64,000 bases of DNA from Diphasiastrum complanatum. Lineage: Eukaryota; Streptophyta; Lycopodiopsida; Lycopodiales; Lycopodiaceae. This document shows, piece after piece, positions 43,058 to 56,599 of the stretch. The notes under the pieces were generated by a model, which saw nothing but the letters and a program-made list of their open reading frames with translations, ran no database searches and had not been told where the DNA came from. Position numbers and translations under genes: made by a program. Location: assembly GCA_029204225.1 (NCBI GenBank), contig CM055092.1, positions 58,218,790 to 58,282,789 of the forward strand, read 5' to 3'. How positions within the stretch are numbered: the first letter of the stretch is position 1; each line of letters starts with the position of its first letter.

Positions 43058-44150
43058 TCATTGCAAGAGCTTCATTCCAGTTGAGAGTATCCGTTTGAGA
43101 ATCGTAATGAGCTCCCAAATTTTTCTCTGATCGGTCACAGTATGATCCATTGTTGATGAATCATCATCCTCTTTTTGAACCACTAGTCTGATAGTCCAAG
43201 TTGCAGGATCAACTTTGACTGGACGTTCACAATTTTCAAAAGTGATTTTCCTGGTACCCCAATTATGAATTACTTGAGCAACTCGTAACCATGGACGTCC
43301 CAATAGGACTTGGTAGACATTTGGTGCTTCTGGTAGATCCATTACTACGAAATTAGTGACGAACTGTACTCCCACAATTCTGACAGGTATATCTTCAATC
43401 ATTACTCGTGGATGAACTATTGTTTGATTAGCTAGCTTAATGGCAAAAGTTGCAGGCTTGATCTTTGTAAGGCCCCATTTTGCACATAGCTTTGTAGAAA
43501 TCAGGTAACTCCTGAACCACCATCTATCACAGCTGCTTCTTAGGAAATTGTCTATGTTGTATCTGCAAGGTGATATTCTTTTGTTCACTTTCCCAAGCGG
43601 CTCCGACATGGAGTACTTCACTAGATTCTTCAAATCCAGCACAAAAAGTTGGCTCTTGATGGACTTCTGGTTCTGCTTGAGCTAACTTTTGTGCTAAGAC
43701 TTCTTTTGCTTTTGGCACCAACTTCAGGAACTCTCCCAATGAGATATTAATCTTACTAGATAAAATATTCATGAGCAGTTCTATTTGCGACACTTCCGGT
43801 TAAGTCATCTTGAAGGTTTCCTCATGATGATGCAACTGATCATTCATATCTGTACGTGAATTTCTTGGAGGCTGCAATGGTGAAGAACGAACTTCGGCAG
43901 TTGCTTTAGCAGCTTCAAGCTCCTCTTCCTCTTGTAGATGTTTAATCCACTGCCTCATATCCTGATATCTTCTTTTTTCTGCATGAAGATTGGGATAGAC
44001 TCTAAATGTTGTTGGTATATCGGTTAACGGTATAGAGTCAGCGGGTACTAAATCCGCCACTGGTTCTTTATGCTTTTGTGCTCTGGTGACCATCATCAAG
44101 GGTACACTTGATTTATTTTGAGCTTCTGGTCTTCGCTTGATTGTTATCAA
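43058..44150 (-). pseudogene. Ty3-like gag tail and protease, frameshifted (unit 2)
   Basis: Counterpart of 19,128-20,220. The DGGSG active site (Asp codon 43,522-43,524) and the one-base loss just after it are both retained. Several residues differ (for example TKKIT/TRKIT and ERAVKV/ERPVKV). Confidence 0.75.
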
Positions 44151-44154
44151 ATTT

Positions 44155-45386
44155 ACAGGAGCTGTATTGGTGGTGTCTTCGGTTTTGATGGATAGTCTTT
44201 ATAACAATGCCCATAACCACAGTCATCGGAGCTCGATGCAAGCTCCACAATTCCAATCCATCACACAATTCATAAAGTTTTTTTGCGACAAAGAAAATGG
44301 TTTACTGGGTTATTGTGAAAGATTGACGACTTATGGTGTTGCAAACTTGGTTTAGAAAATACATAATTTAGAATGTTAAATGGGTTGCTTGCTGACTCCG
44401 CATTATTTCAAACAAAAGAAGATAATGTGTTAAATTTGAATGCAAGTAACGATCAATTTCGACAAGTTGTTCAAACATTACGTATATCAAATGACCAGTT
44501 AAAAGAAAAAACTTGCATAGATAAGAAATAAAAAAGAAACAAACAAAAAGAAATTCTGAAGGACATTGATGAGCTTTCGCTAAATGGAGGCCAACGGAGG
44601 AAAAGGATTCAAGCATTCGAGTAAGGATTTGATTTGAATCATTTAATTTTTGTTTCGTGAAGTAGCATGACATTTATTATGTGGCCTATTTGGGTTTCTT
44701 GATTTTCATAATCATTTGCAGATCAGCATTGGTTGCAAATGAGCATCTGAGGGACAATGACATGATCAAAAAATCATTGAGTTCGGTATTGACAACCAAG
44801 TCCACAAAGTCTTTATTGGACAATAATCAATATTCTCGAATCAAGTCCAAAGTCACTGAGGCTTTGATGAACGAGGTCGGTAAGGTAATCGACCGAACGT
44901 TAATTCAAAGAGCATGTGATTTCTCAGGTATTAGCAGGGAGGCATATGCCAATATATTTAAAATTATTAATGAGGCTTTTGGACAATTGCATGTAAGAAA
45001 ATTTCCCATTCCTCGTCCTTTTCAGATAACATTGGAGAGAGATGTATTGAATAAGGGTAGGCAAAACGTCATTGGAATCCCTTTTCACATCAATGAGATT
45101 TACAATTCAAAGTCTGACAATTTGTCATATGATTCTACCAACAACTTATTTGTGGATTTGAATCAGTTATTGAGATTTATAGTAAAATTCTATAATATTA
45201 CAAGTGTTAGTATGAGCAAACTTATTTTGGTGGTCAAGCTAGATGAATCGGAAGTCATAAAAGGACAAAAGTTGGAAAGAGTAAGTATTACTCTCATGAA
45301 TGGAGCATTGAACAATGCAACAAACTCAAGGGATCTCAACTTCAGTGTGCAATCAAAAAACAACATATGGCGGCTTGCATGTTTTT
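44155..45386 (+). pseudogene. Intron-bearing gene fragment (unit 2)
   Basis: Counterpart of 20,225-21,471. Unit 2 has a 15-base deletion near 44,397 (unit 1 reads GACTATAGAGAAAACGAGAC there), a TAT to TAA change in KKYKRN near 44,528, and a Met to Arg change (NKGMQN to NKGRQN). The 101-bp intron is retained. Confidence 0.5.
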
Positions 45387-46065
45387 AAACATTCCTCCAT
45401 TTGTGTCTGGAATATACATAGCATCATAAAGAAATATTCCAAAATCTGCAAGTTCTTTTGTCGTTCGTCCTCTGTATTGCAATTTGCCAATTTTTGAATG
45501 GATGACATCTATAATACCTGAAAGAGTCTCCACAGGTTCCCATTCATGTATATTTGAAGGATATAGATCTGCAATACAAAATCATAATAAGCTCCCATTC
45601 ATAAATATGATTACGTTTTAAAAATAACAAGCAACCCAAAAAATTAAGATACTTACAATTATATTTTCAAAAATCATGTGGATTTACGGCCTCCACGTTA
45701 AGTTCTAAATGCATATAAACATGTTGAATAAGCATCTCTAAAATGGTTTGTCCTCTTGGAGAAACTTTGAAATCAATAATCCACCCTTTCCAATAAGATC
45801 TATATATAGACTTGGCCTTTTTCTTTTGGCGAAAAGCCCCTCTCAACGATGGATGCATCAGTACCCAAGAAGCCTTATGATATTCACGGGCAATCCATGT
45901 GCCATCATCTTCCCTCTCAGTATAAAAAATTGCAGAGCATATCAAGGATCTCGGTCTCTTTCTCATCGCCATAGCTTGAAGAGTCTCACGTTTGAACTTG
46001 TCAATATGAAGTTCCAGAGCATTATAGGCGCCAAACCTATTTGTGAGTCCCAAGATAATTTTAAC
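45342..46065 (-). pseudogene. Second intron-bearing fragment (unit 2)
   Basis: Counterpart of 21,427-22,150, with the intron at 45,569-45,656. One residue differs (WITDF to WIIDF). Confidence 0.5.
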
Positions 46066-46702
46066 TTGAGGTTAACCCAAACAGTTTAGTCAACCAGTGG
46101 CTGCGCACGCCAGCCAATAGTATGCTTCCAATCTACCGAACCGGAAATTCAAATTTTCTCAAACATGAATTGTGTTTTCCGGACATAGAACCCACTATTT
46201 CAAGAACTGATTGGGCCACATGGACATAAAAAGCGAGAAAAAAAAAATCGTAACAAACGGCCCTTCTAAGTTTGAGAACTCCTGTAATGTCAAAAATTCT
46301 CTTCTAGCACTTATATCAAGCAAATCAACACATAGAATCATGGAATCTTGATCAAGCTATGATCTCACTATCTAGTTATCCAATCAAAATTAGGATTTTG
46401 TCAAAATCACAAAAGATTGGCTATTCCAAATCTACATGCAAATGTTGAAATTTTGATTATGCAATCTAATAGTTACCACTTAGGCTGATCTAATGATCCA
46501 AAAATCGGCCAAATCCAGTATGTGAAATCAAAAATCAGAATTGATCAAGTTTAAAAACCTATATAGGATTTTGATCTACAAAAGATCCAATCTACAAAAG
46601 CAAAGAACTCGATTTTGGTGTAGAATCCTCTCTAGCATGCTCTAGATATCTTCACCAAGTTATTGAAAGATCTGATTTCCTCCTTCATAACCTGAAACAC
46701 AA
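46066..46702 (-). other. Copia leader remnant (unit 2)
   Basis: Counterpart of 22,151-22,787. No coding signal. Confidence 0.4.
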
Positions 46703-46714
46703 GCTCTGATACCA
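46703..46714 (-). other. Copia primer-binding site (unit 2)
   Basis: − strand TGGTATCAGAGC abutting the LTR, as at 22,788-22,799. Confidence 0.9.
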
Positions 46715-47359
46715 TGTGAAGGATTTTAGATCATTATGATCCAATCCACTTGAAAGATCTTGGGTTACAAAGAGAAATACTCTACCAATCTCACCAATGT
46801 AGAAAAATCTGCATCTACACGCAAAATGAGATGCAAACTCTAATACAACTTGATCAAAATTGAATGAAATGATAAAGTACTGTTGTTATCCATACAAAAC
46901 TAGCAAGCTACTGTATTTCACACGTGTGGATCCAAAAATAACAAATATAGATCATTCTACACGTAAAATTGCATGCAATCACAAGCATAGTGCACCAATG
47001 GATAGTAAAACCCAAAAGAACCATGTATAAGCATGAAATGAGATAGAGAAGAGAGAATATCACTCTCTCCATGAGTTACATCCTTTTATAACATGTCCAA
47101 AACATATTTGTCCACTTGGCTTTCTCTCCAAAATGCTAACCCTACTATTTTTGGGTCGAGATACAATACCCAACATTCAAATTTGAATCTACTCAGACTC
47201 GCCTTCTAACTTTCCCACACTTTCAAAAAGTGTTTATTCAAATGACATTTAGATAATGAATTTTGAAAAGTCAATCTCTAAGTCTAAAAACAAAGTTGGC
47301 CTCAATATGCCAAATATGGAAATATAGCAAATATGATCAAACTAGTGGAATCTTTCACA
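46715..47359 (-). mobile_element. Copia 5' LTR (unit 2)
   Basis: Counterpart of 22,800-23,444. A few bases differ, including ATACAAAACTAGC against ATAAAAAAATAGC near 46,890. The unit 2 form is closer to the 59.3-kb relative (GCTGGTTTTGTATGG read on the other strand), so unit 1 holds the derived state. Confidence 0.85.
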
Positions 47360-47394
47360 TGATCTGCTCAGACAACATCTCTATGTTGCTGGTC

Positions 47395-48387
47395 ATCTCA
47401 TTCGGATGTTAGAACAACTGCATCATATTGTCCTGGATGTCGAGATCGTAGGCATGGATCTTACCCACAATATTCTTGGCACTTGTGGAGAGCTGATGGT
47501 ACCATCTGTAAAGGTTGTTTTTGTTGTCCTCCTCATCCCCTTCTATGGCTTCCTCATCGACCCCTTTGCCTTTATCTTGCACCTAGGTGTCGGAGATAGT
47601 ATCTTCGTCATCCATTGATGTAGGGCTCATTGGCTTTTGAGAAGAGCCACCCAAAACTGGGACAACAGTTAAAGTGTCGTCTGCAACAGAAGGATTCGAC
47701 AAAGTTTTTGCAGCAGCATCCTGTTATGCTTCCTTTGAAGCTGCTATTGCATCACCCTCCATGGCAGTAGAGGCTGCTAGCTGATCTTGTGCAGGGGTGC
47801 TCTATCAGAGGCTCTGTTTCCGTTGACATTAGCATTCGTCCTGCTAAGACACCCTATTCAATCTCTGTCAGAATGTTGAAATGGTCACACAGACGTGAGA
47901 TGTGTGCTCCCACCGTATCGAACTTTTTGTTCTTGACCCAGCGCAGAAATGCTTTGTATGCTATAGTATCAAAGCATACTAGCTGGCCTGCCAGTGCATC
48001 CAAAAGATATCCAAAATTTTGTTCCCAAATGGTGGCATCAGCATTTGTAATAAATAAGACCTGGTTTGCATATTTGCACAGGAGCTTGAGCTGTGCATCC
48101 TTCACCATTGTAATTTTGTACCTCTTGCTTGGTACAAAACACTTCCACAAACAATATTTTGACTCTTCAATGGAGTCCTTGGACGTAGGATTGGTTGCGC
48201 CATCTACTGGTAGTCCAAGAGCTGCAGAGAAGGCTACTTCGTTGATTATGAAGGTGTTGTTCTCCAGAGTAAATTTGAAATCAGCTTCAGCCACTGTGTG
48301 AATGGAGTTCACGAAGTTAGTGCTGATCTCTTGTACGATAATAGATGAATCCACTTTCAAATTACTCAGTCTGCATTGATCCAACAA
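47395..48387 (-). pseudogene. Downstream ORF of the gypsy element (unit 2)
   Basis: Counterpart of 23,480-24,472. The 177-codon frame is retained with one residue changed (TDADA to TNADA). The alanine-rich tail is broken in the same places. Confidence 0.5.
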
Positions 48388-48978
48388 AGACTAAATAGAG
48401 GCAAGCCGAATTGAAGCTCTGATTTTTCACATGATCAAGGAACTGGTGCTTGCACTTGTGTCCATTTTGATCGCGTAAATGATAGAAGAGTGGTAGCAAG
48501 CATGAAAGCGAGAGCAAGCGAGCGAGAGTAAAAAGAAAGTGTAAAATGAAAATAGAAAATTACAATGTTTAAACAGTGACATAGTGGAGACGATGATTAT
48601 GTGGCAACATGATTTGACAAATGTCACTTTCATAAGAGCAGTCGGCTTAGAGATAATCTCTAGTTAAATCAAGACCGTCAAAATTTAAAAATAATCATGC
48701 CTACGCATTCTTCCACGTGGTCATAAATGTGAATGACATTTTATAACACGTGTACATTTACACATTTAATAAATAGAGATTCACTAAGTCCAAGAAAATA
48801 AATAATGAATAAAATAATAAATAACAATTAAATATTATAAAAAGAAAAATCGAAAAGACGAAACTTAGAAAAAGAAAAATTTGAGAAGAAGAAAAAGAAA
48901 AATTTGAGATGTATGCTCAAAATTTATCCGAAAGATTCTCAAAAGATTTTCAAAAGATCCTCCCTTTGAAATCCTTTG
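48388..48978. other. Spacer between pol and the downstream ORF (unit 2)
   Basis: Counterpart of 24,473-25,075, shorter by 12 bases near 48,730 and with two single-base length changes. Confidence 0.5.
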
Positions 48979-49953
48979 TCAAAGATAATATTTCTTCAGT
49001 CTGGAACCGTTAATACGTGTTGGCAATAATTCATCGTCCAATGATTGAAGTTGGACAAAATTGTTCTCAAATACTTCCATAACCTTGAATGGTTCCATCC
49101 ATCTCATATGTAATTTTTGAGGAAGTTTTTGATGTCGGCTGTCGTAAATTAAAGCCTAATCATCAACCTTAAGATTAACAGTTTTGATACAAGTATCATG
49201 CTTTTTCTTTCGCTCATCCTATATTTTTTCTGTAATATTCTTTGAATTGATTCAAGATGATAGATCTTCAATGGTTAAAAGTCTTTTATTAATACAGTCT
49301 GTATCTGTTTGTTCTGCTTGTATTCGAAAAGTTGGCACCTCGAATTCAATCGGGAGAATTGGATGCATACCATATATAAAGAAATAAGGAGTCTGTTTCA
49401 TTGTGATCTTCTCTGTGTTTCTATATGCCCAGAGCACTGAAGGTAGCTTTTGATCCCAATCTGTAGCATGTGCAACAATGATCTTATTCAGGATCTTGCA
49501 TAGTATTCCATTGGCTCTTTTAGTTAGTCCATTGGCTTTCAGATTGTAAATGGTTGTCTTTCTGTGTTTGATAGAAAATATGTTGTTAGTATCGAATCGT
49601 ATCATTATGAAAATGAGTACCACGATCACTGACCAATTCAAGAAGACACCCATAACGTGTAATTATAGATTTGAATGAAAAAACAGCGATAGTTTTTGCA
49701 TCATTTTGTTTCGTCGCTTTCGCTTCAACATTCTTCGTTGCATAATATCTTGCAACCAAAATATATCGACACTTAGTATGTTGAGTAATTGGTTGATTGG
49801 TCCAAAAAAATCAATCTCCCACTTTTTAAATGGTGCAAGTGGAATGATTGGCGCCAACGGCCAATTCATGGATTTGGTTGGTTTATCAGATCTCTGGCAT
49901 GGATCACAAGATCTAATATAAACAGAAACATCCTTAAACATGGTAGGTCACCA
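48979..49953 (-). pseudogene. Gypsy integrase, second copy (unit 2)
   Basis: Counterpart of 25,076-26,050, with the same breaks, so this copy was already degraded before the duplication. Confidence 0.8.
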
Positions 49954-49962
49954 ATACTTCTA

Positions 49963-50296
49963 GAGTGTTGACTCTAAGAAGGCAAATCTTTTCTTGTTTG
50001 CAAAAGAATGAAAAAAGTCCAAGTACCTTGTTTTGAGGATTAAAGCATTGAATGATGAGTTGGCTTGCATTGATGAAAGCATTAAGGAAGGAGAGCTTGT
50101 TCTTAATGGCTTGTTGGATGCTCATGCTAACATTGTTCAAAGTATTGCTATTCAAAAGACTTTGCTAAGTTTGATGGATCTTCAAGAGAACTTGATCAAT
50201 GAGGAATATAGGCTTCAAGCAAGAAGTGGATCTACATCGACACTTCAAGAGAAAGCTATGTCCACAAAGGGCAAATTCAAGGGCATTGATTAGGAA
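49963..50296 (+). pseudogene. Copia gag fragment on the opposite strand (unit 2)
   Basis: Counterpart of 26,060-26,393, open for 86 codons. Two residues differ (LVFNG/LVLNG and QKILL/QKTLL). Confidence 0.6.
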
Positions 50297-50303
50297 ATAG
50301 GTT

Positions 50304-50838
50304 GTCAGCAACCGTATCGTATCATTTAGAAAATGTGTACCTCGGTCACTTACTAGTTTGAGTGGACAACCATATCTTGTGATTATACTTTTGAATAAGA
50401 ATGTCACGACAGCTTTCACATCGTTTCGTTTCGTCACCTCTGCTTCAGTGTTCTTGGTAGCATAATTCGTTGCAACTAGAATATAATGACATTTTGTATG
50501 TCGGGTAACAGGTTTGATTGGACCGACAAAGTCAATCCCCCACTTCTCGAATGGTGCAAGAGGCATGATTGGTGTCAATGGCCAATTCATTGCTTTTGTA
50601 GGCTTACCAGATCTCTGGCATGGATCACATGAACGAATAAAATATGATACATCCTTGAACATGGTTGGCCACCAATACTTGGCAGTCAATATCTTATTAA
50701 CTGTATTCTTCAAAGAAAAATGTCCACTAGCATCTTCTGAGTGTAAGGCTTTAACGACCTTTTTAATGTCTTCAGTTTCGAGACATCTTCGTAGTTGATG
50801 GTCAGCACCAAGCTTGTATAGAACATTGTTAATAATTG
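50304..50838 (-). pseudogene. Gypsy integrase, first copy, in one frame (unit 2)
   Basis: Here the stretch from 50,713 to 50,304 is a single open frame: KYWWPTMFKDV, SCDPCQRSGKPTKAMNW, GIDFVGPIKPVTRHT, LVATNYATKNTEAEV and SDRGTHFLN. Unit 1 is broken twice in the same stretch. The catalytic Glu region lies beyond the truncation at 50,304, so this copy cannot encode an active integrase. The open frame continues antisense through the copia gag piece to 50,165, which is fortuitous. Confidence 0.8.
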
Positions 50839-50847
50839 TATAAGGTG

Positions 50848-52533
50848 CTACTTATATTGAAAAACTTTTTTTTTCTCCAAATCGTAACCATCCGGATATA
50901 TCTGATCCTTAAGATAAGTAATAATATAAGAATATAGCGAATTTATAGATGAAATCTCGAATAAATGTTTGTCTGAAAAATCATCATTGATAGGGTCTTC
51001 AATTTTTTTGGTGCTGAGTCGCGATAGACAATCAGCATTTGTATGATATTTTCCTTGATGAAGCTCTACTTGATAAGTAAATTCTTGCAGAAATAGATCC
51101 CATCGAGCAATTCGTCCTGATAGATCTGGTTTATTTACAAGATACTTAAGAGCATAATGATTCACATGAAAAATAAATGTATATCCCAACAAATAATGCC
51201 AAAAAATTTTAACATTGAAAATCATGCCAAGTGCTTTCCTTTCTATAGCCGAATAATTCTTCTTTAATGCACTGAGCTGTCAACTCACATAGTAGATGGG
51301 ATGGTCCTTCTTTTGGTCATCCTTTTGGCTTAGACAGACGCCAATAGCAAATGTAGAAACATCCACATAACTGTGAAATAAAATAGCCCAGTTGGGTGGT
51401 CTCAGAATAAGAGAATTGATCAACCTTTGCTTAAGATCTTCGAATGCTTTCTGCTGATCATTCGTCCACAAGTATTCCACTTGTTTCTTCAGTAGATGTG
51501 TAAGAGAGGCAGCAATAGAAGCATGATTTTGAACAAATCTCTTGTAATAGCCAACATGTTCTAAGAAAGCTCTTAGTTCACGTAAATTGGTTGATATCTG
51601 GAGATTCTTTATAAGCTCGACTTTATCTTTGTCAACTTCTATTTCTCTGTTAGATATTCTGTGTCCAAGCAATATTCTTTCTTTCATACCAAAAAAGCAT
51701 TTCTCTGGATGAAGAGATAAACAAGTATCTCGACATTGTTGCAATGTTAATTTCAGCTTCTACAGGTGTGTCTTTATATCATTGTATACACAGAAATCAT
51801 CAATAAATATTTCGAGAAAAGTTCTCAAGAAGGCAGCAAAAATTAACATCATGATTCGCTGAAAAGTCGCTGGAGCGTTACAAAGACCAAAGGGCATTTT
51901 GTTGTAGGGATAAGTGCCCCAATCCGTAGTGAATGTGATCTTTGAATGATCCTCCTTTTGCACTCCAACCTGATTATATCTAGAAAAGTCATCACAGAAA
52001 CTGTAATGCTCTTGACCAGCAACCTGATCTAGGATGGAATCAGTGAAAGGCAGAGGATGATGGTCCTTCCTTGTGGCAGCATTGAGTTTGCGGAAATCCT
52101 GGCATATTCGTATTTTGCCAGTCTTCTTCTTTGGGACAACAACAATGGGTGAAACCCATCAACTACTTAAGACGAGATCGATTATACATGACTTAAGGTG
52201 CTTGTTAAGTTTGTCCTTAACCATGAGAGAGTACTTAGGATTGAGACGATATTGTCTCTGTCGAATAGGTACAACATCTTTCTTAAGATCAATTTGGTGC
52301 TCTCCGAATTCTGCAGGTATACCCTTGAAATTGTCGAGCGACCAGACAAAAGTGTCTTGATACTCCTTCAATAGTTCAGTGAATTCCACTAACTCCGATT
52401 CTCCAAGTGACTTTGAAACATGCACAAATCTGCTAGGTGCAAGTTCAATCAGTTTAGTAGAATTTGGTAAAATGATACCTTCTGTCATACTGGCCTTGGT
52501 ATGGCCATGAATTTCGCGCATGGTTGACTCCAC
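50848..52533 (-). pseudogene. Gypsy reverse transcriptase and RNase H (unit 2)
   Basis: Counterpart of 26,940-28,625. The TGA after LVLSS and the FIDDFCVYN catalytic box are both present. At one site unit 2 reads CNAPATFQR, the usual family form, where unit 1 has CNAPSTFQR. Confidence 0.85.
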
Positions 52534-52832
52534 AAATGTTTTCTTGTCGTCAACTTGATTCTTGTTACCAAATTTGTGTTCAGATTCATCACTTGAATTG
52601 TTAGACTCTTCCGAGTTCGTGTCTGCAACGTTAATTTCTTCCTACAAAACATCTGGTTCAGCGTCGCAGGCATCGAAGAATTCTTCGTCATCAGCATTCT
52701 CATAACATTCAAAGTACTGCACTTCAATATCAGATCCATTGGAAAAAATATTCAAGGCATATGAAGATTCTTCTGATGTAAAGCTGGTGTCGGACAAAGG
52801 AGTTTCACCTTCATATTTGTCACGACTCTAGG

Positions 52833-53660
52833 TTATGATTTGTTCTGCTGACTTACCTCGATATTGGTCTCACCAGTCTGAAATCTCAGCTCTCTAGATT
52901 TCCAATGTACACTTGCGTTTGATTGATAAAGCCAAGGGTGTCCAATCAGCACAGAATAGGATGACAAAACGAGTGGTTTGAAAACAATGAAATTCATTGT
53001 GAATGGCTTGGGTTGAATGTAGACAGTGACATCCTTCAGTTCTCCAATAGGTTTTCGTCGTGTCAAATCAGCTAACTCGATGTTTTGCTATGTCGGTTGA
53101 ATGTCGGTCAGCCCCAGAGCATGAGCTGTGTCTTCTGTTATTATATTCACACTGAAACCAGAGCCAATTGGCACTTTTTCGATCAGGCATCCTGCAATGG
53201 TAATATCAATCTCAGGTGCACCGAGATCACCTAAATCAATAGACATAACACCAGCATCTGACAGAGAAATTTTTTTCTTATTTTTGGACACAAAAAGGCC
53301 TTTCAGTTGCTTTCTGCAATAAGTGTTATCTGCCAACAGCTGTTCAAAAGTAATGTTCGGACAAAGGGATCCAATATTAGTCACGATGTCATATTCTTTC
53401 GTCTTCGATTTTGAGGTTGGTTTATCGATAACAGTACTAGACAATTTCGTCTTCGCGATTTCTTCGTTCTCTTCCTCAAAAGTGACCACCTTTTTTGCAA
53501 CAGCTGTCTGAAGTTCAGCGTCTACCAAGATATCTTTTGCAAATAACTTCGCAGCATTGTGGTCATAGTCAGGGTCATCTTTGAGATCTTCCTTAGTCGT
53601 AGATTTGCTCGTTGTTTTGCTAAAGGATATATTCTTCAAGGATTTTCTGCTCTTTGTCAT
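52833..53660 (-). pseudogene. Gypsy aspartic protease lacking the catalytic Asp (unit 2)
   Basis: Counterpart of 28,925-29,752, with the same GSGF in place of DSGS. The C-terminal part is open here (53,066-52,833), reading GELKDVTVYIQPKPFTMNFI and SVLIGHPWLYQS. Confidence 0.75.
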
Positions 53661-53666
53661 TTCTGA

Positions 53667-55239
53667 TTAGGTTTCGAGGAGCTTTTGCTTCTCGTTGTGA
53701 CCTTGAAATAATTTCTCCACATCACTTGGCCAGGACTGATCTTCTGTCTTTGCTAGTTTTTCTTCAATAACATCAATTCTTTGCACAATAGCATCAGTCG
53801 CAGCTTTCGCTTTTGTGTCTACAGCAGTTGGTTTTGCTACATACTGATATTTGGGTAGCGGCTTCTGCAACTGAGGGCAATCAAGATACTTGTGGCCAGG
53901 CTCTTTGCAATTCGAACATAATGGTACATAACCAATTGACTTTCGCAGTTGAGGACAGTCAGTAGAAAAATGTCCCGGCTCTCCACAGTTGTAACAGTTG
54001 CCCGAAACTGGTTTAGTCGCGGTTTGAGACTTTACTGGTCCAACAAATTCAGGAGGATTATGTCTTCTTGGTGCGAACTTGGGTCTGTCCTGATGGGCTG
54101 ATGCTGCAGTACCCTGTACATAGTTAGTAATCGTATCATTTTGAAAAATAAATAGTACCTCCTAGGCATGATCTTCAATGTATTTGACATTCACAGTAGT
54201 GCAGTCTTCCTTAGTGTGTCCAAAAGTTCCACATGTCGTACACCACATTCCTGAGTTGGAAGAAGACGCTTTTGGTCTTTTATCTGCAACTTCAGAGATC
54301 TGCACTTTCAAGTCATTAAACTTTTTATTAAGGTCAGTCATATTACTCTTCCAAATCTTTTTCACTTTGAAAGTTGACGACTTATTCTCGACAACTTTCG
54401 TGTCGTCCTTTCGTTTAGTTCGTCGTTTATTCTTTTTCTCTCCTTTGTCAGCTTCTGATTCGGATGAATCGCTGCTTTCAGTTTCCGAGCTTGAAGAACT
54501 GGTACTTGAATCTGAATCTGAATCTTCATCGCTGTCACTAGAATCAGTCTTCGACTTTCAAGATTTCTTAATCGATCATCGCTTTCGTGCTAGTTTCTAG
54601 GTCTCGAAATTCTCGGCACTAGCTATTACTGCTGCTAAGGAGGTCACGTCCCCTTGTTTGCAATACCGATCAATTTTTGGTGGTAAACCAGGCAAAAATC
54701 ATTCGATCTGCATATCCACAGGATATACACCAGTTAGTTTTCCTATGAGATTTTAACCTTACATGTATATTTGCGAAGGGATTCTTTACTCTTCTTCTGA
54801 ACATTGTTCAGACGTCCAAGAATTCTAGATTTGTAACCAATCTCTCTGAATTGGTTCAGAAACGCATCTTTCAGCAAGTACCAGGTTCCTACGTGGCCTA
54901 GTTCAACTTGACTGTACCATATGTGCGCCTGCTTTCTTACCAGAGAAAATTCATAGTTTGTCTGTCAGTTCCCTCGTTATTCGCATTAGCGATTGACTCA
55001 AATTGTGAGACATAGCTATTTGCATAATCGAAAGAAGTCCCTTTAAAATAATCATATTTAATTTCAGAGATAGAAGTGAAACATGCAGCAGGACCCTCCA
55101 TACCGAAGCTAATCAGGAGTTTAAGTAACTGGGCAGTGATTTCGTCTAGATTTCTTCGACTAGTATTCTCACTTTGTCTTCGTAAAAATTCCTCTCTAAG
55201 ATTACGGTATCGTTCTAATCTGGATTCTCTATATGACAT
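53667..55239 (-). pseudogene. Gypsy gag with three zinc knuckles (unit 2)
   Basis: Counterpart of 29,759-31,331. The third knuckle reads CSNCKEPGHKYLDC (CSKCK in unit 1). The same middle breaks are present. Confidence 0.75.
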
Positions 55240-55291
55240 ACACTAGAGATGAAGATGGATTTGTCAGATTTCTTATAACTTTTCTAAACTA

Positions 55292-55309
55292 TCCCTGGCA
55301 ACGGCGCCA
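55292..55309 (-). other. Gypsy primer-binding site (unit 2)
   Basis: Identical to 31,384-31,401; − strand TGGCGCCGTTGCCAGGGA. Confidence 0.8.
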
Positions 55310-55314
55310 AAAAT

Positions 55315-56300
55315 TGGTATATGTCGTACTATACCAACAGGGTTAATATAGATTTTATAGTAAATAATGTCGTTCCCACAGAGGACAACATTAAAAAGTT
55401 ATGTTTTTGGTACAATTATGGCAAGTGGTTTCAAGTGTTATTTAGGTTGTCGAAAGACATTAAAAAGTAACCAGTATTACTTATGATTGGGATGGGTAAT
55501 GTTAATAAATTCAGAATAACAATCTGGCCTCTATCAAATCGAATGAAGCACGTTCTACAGATGATATGTTATCAGAGTAGTACAACAGTACTACACTCTG
55601 GCTGGTTAAGGTGTCAACAGAGAATCAAGAATTGTTCGATGTATTCGCGACTGTGCAGACAATTAATTAATGGCGTTCGTGAACTATTCGTTTCTAAACA
55701 GAAGTCCTCAACAACTAAAGCCTAACTTAATGGTTAAAGAACATGAAGAGTTTTAGAATACGTTAGAAACTTATGTCAATGCCAATCAGGAAAATAGATC
55801 AAAGACTCAATTTTCAGACAAGGACTGTCATCTCATGTGTATACATACAGCTTTATTCAATGATCATGCTAGACTGTACCAAAGATAGCCGTTATTCGAG
55901 TGCCGACAAGAAAGTATTTGCGACAGACGAATAAGATGGTTTAAAGACAGTTCTTTAGAGCATGCTTTACGGAAACACAACAAATGACTGTAATGCACTA
56001 GAGTGTCTGTATGATCATAGGGTAATTCATAAAATGCATGAGAGATTGTTAGCAGACTCAAGATCACTCACACTCAGTAGTGCGGAGAACATAAATAAGA
56101 GAGAATAACTCACAGAACTCTATTTACTTCTTCAATCTCTTACATAAGCATAAACTCTTCTCTCTCGATGATCAAGACTGAAGTGTGAGATCAATATATG
56201 TTCTACGGGGTGAACAAACACACCTCTAAAACAATAGGTGCGTTGCTCCCGCGAAAGGTTCTAGTTAACAATTAGACTGAAAATACGTCAACTACACCAT
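55315..56300 (-). mobile_element. Gypsy 5' LTR, crossing the duplication edge
   Basis: Starts at 55,315 as in unit 1 and continues past 55,632 into sequence found only once. A − strand AATAAAG lies at 55,851-55,857. The outer (5') end is not certain; TGTTAACTAG on the − strand near 56,270 is a candidate. The uncut LTR here shows that the duplicated segment was taken from this context. Confidence 0.5.
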
Positions 56301-56589
56301 AGGAGGTATACTTAACTATGAGTTAAAATTACTCTAGTTTATCATGTCTTTTTGTATCTAGTCGTTTCGTATGGACAACCTAGTAAAGGTTATCCAAGAC
56401 AATGTCTTTTCCTTTTAAAGGTCTTGCCCTTAATTACAAGGCAAGTACTTAGGAGATATATTCCCGAAAAATGGCTTAGGCCTCTTCATGATTTATACTT
56501 AACCAGCTCATATCTTCATTTTTTAGTATATCATGCCATATTTAAGTTGATATTCAATATTTAACATTTTTTTGGCATAAAAAATTCTA
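56301..56589. other. No gene; join between gypsy LTR and copia remnant
   Basis: Short non-coding stretch with pyrimidine-rich words. I see no target-site duplication. Confidence 0.4.
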
Positions 56590-56599
56590 TTGCTCTCTC

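Noticed and set aside
50165-50303. Extension of the integrase frame antisense through the copia gag piece in unit 2
   Set aside because: The frame is open by chance; the residues there do not continue the integrase and the + strand carries the legible gag.
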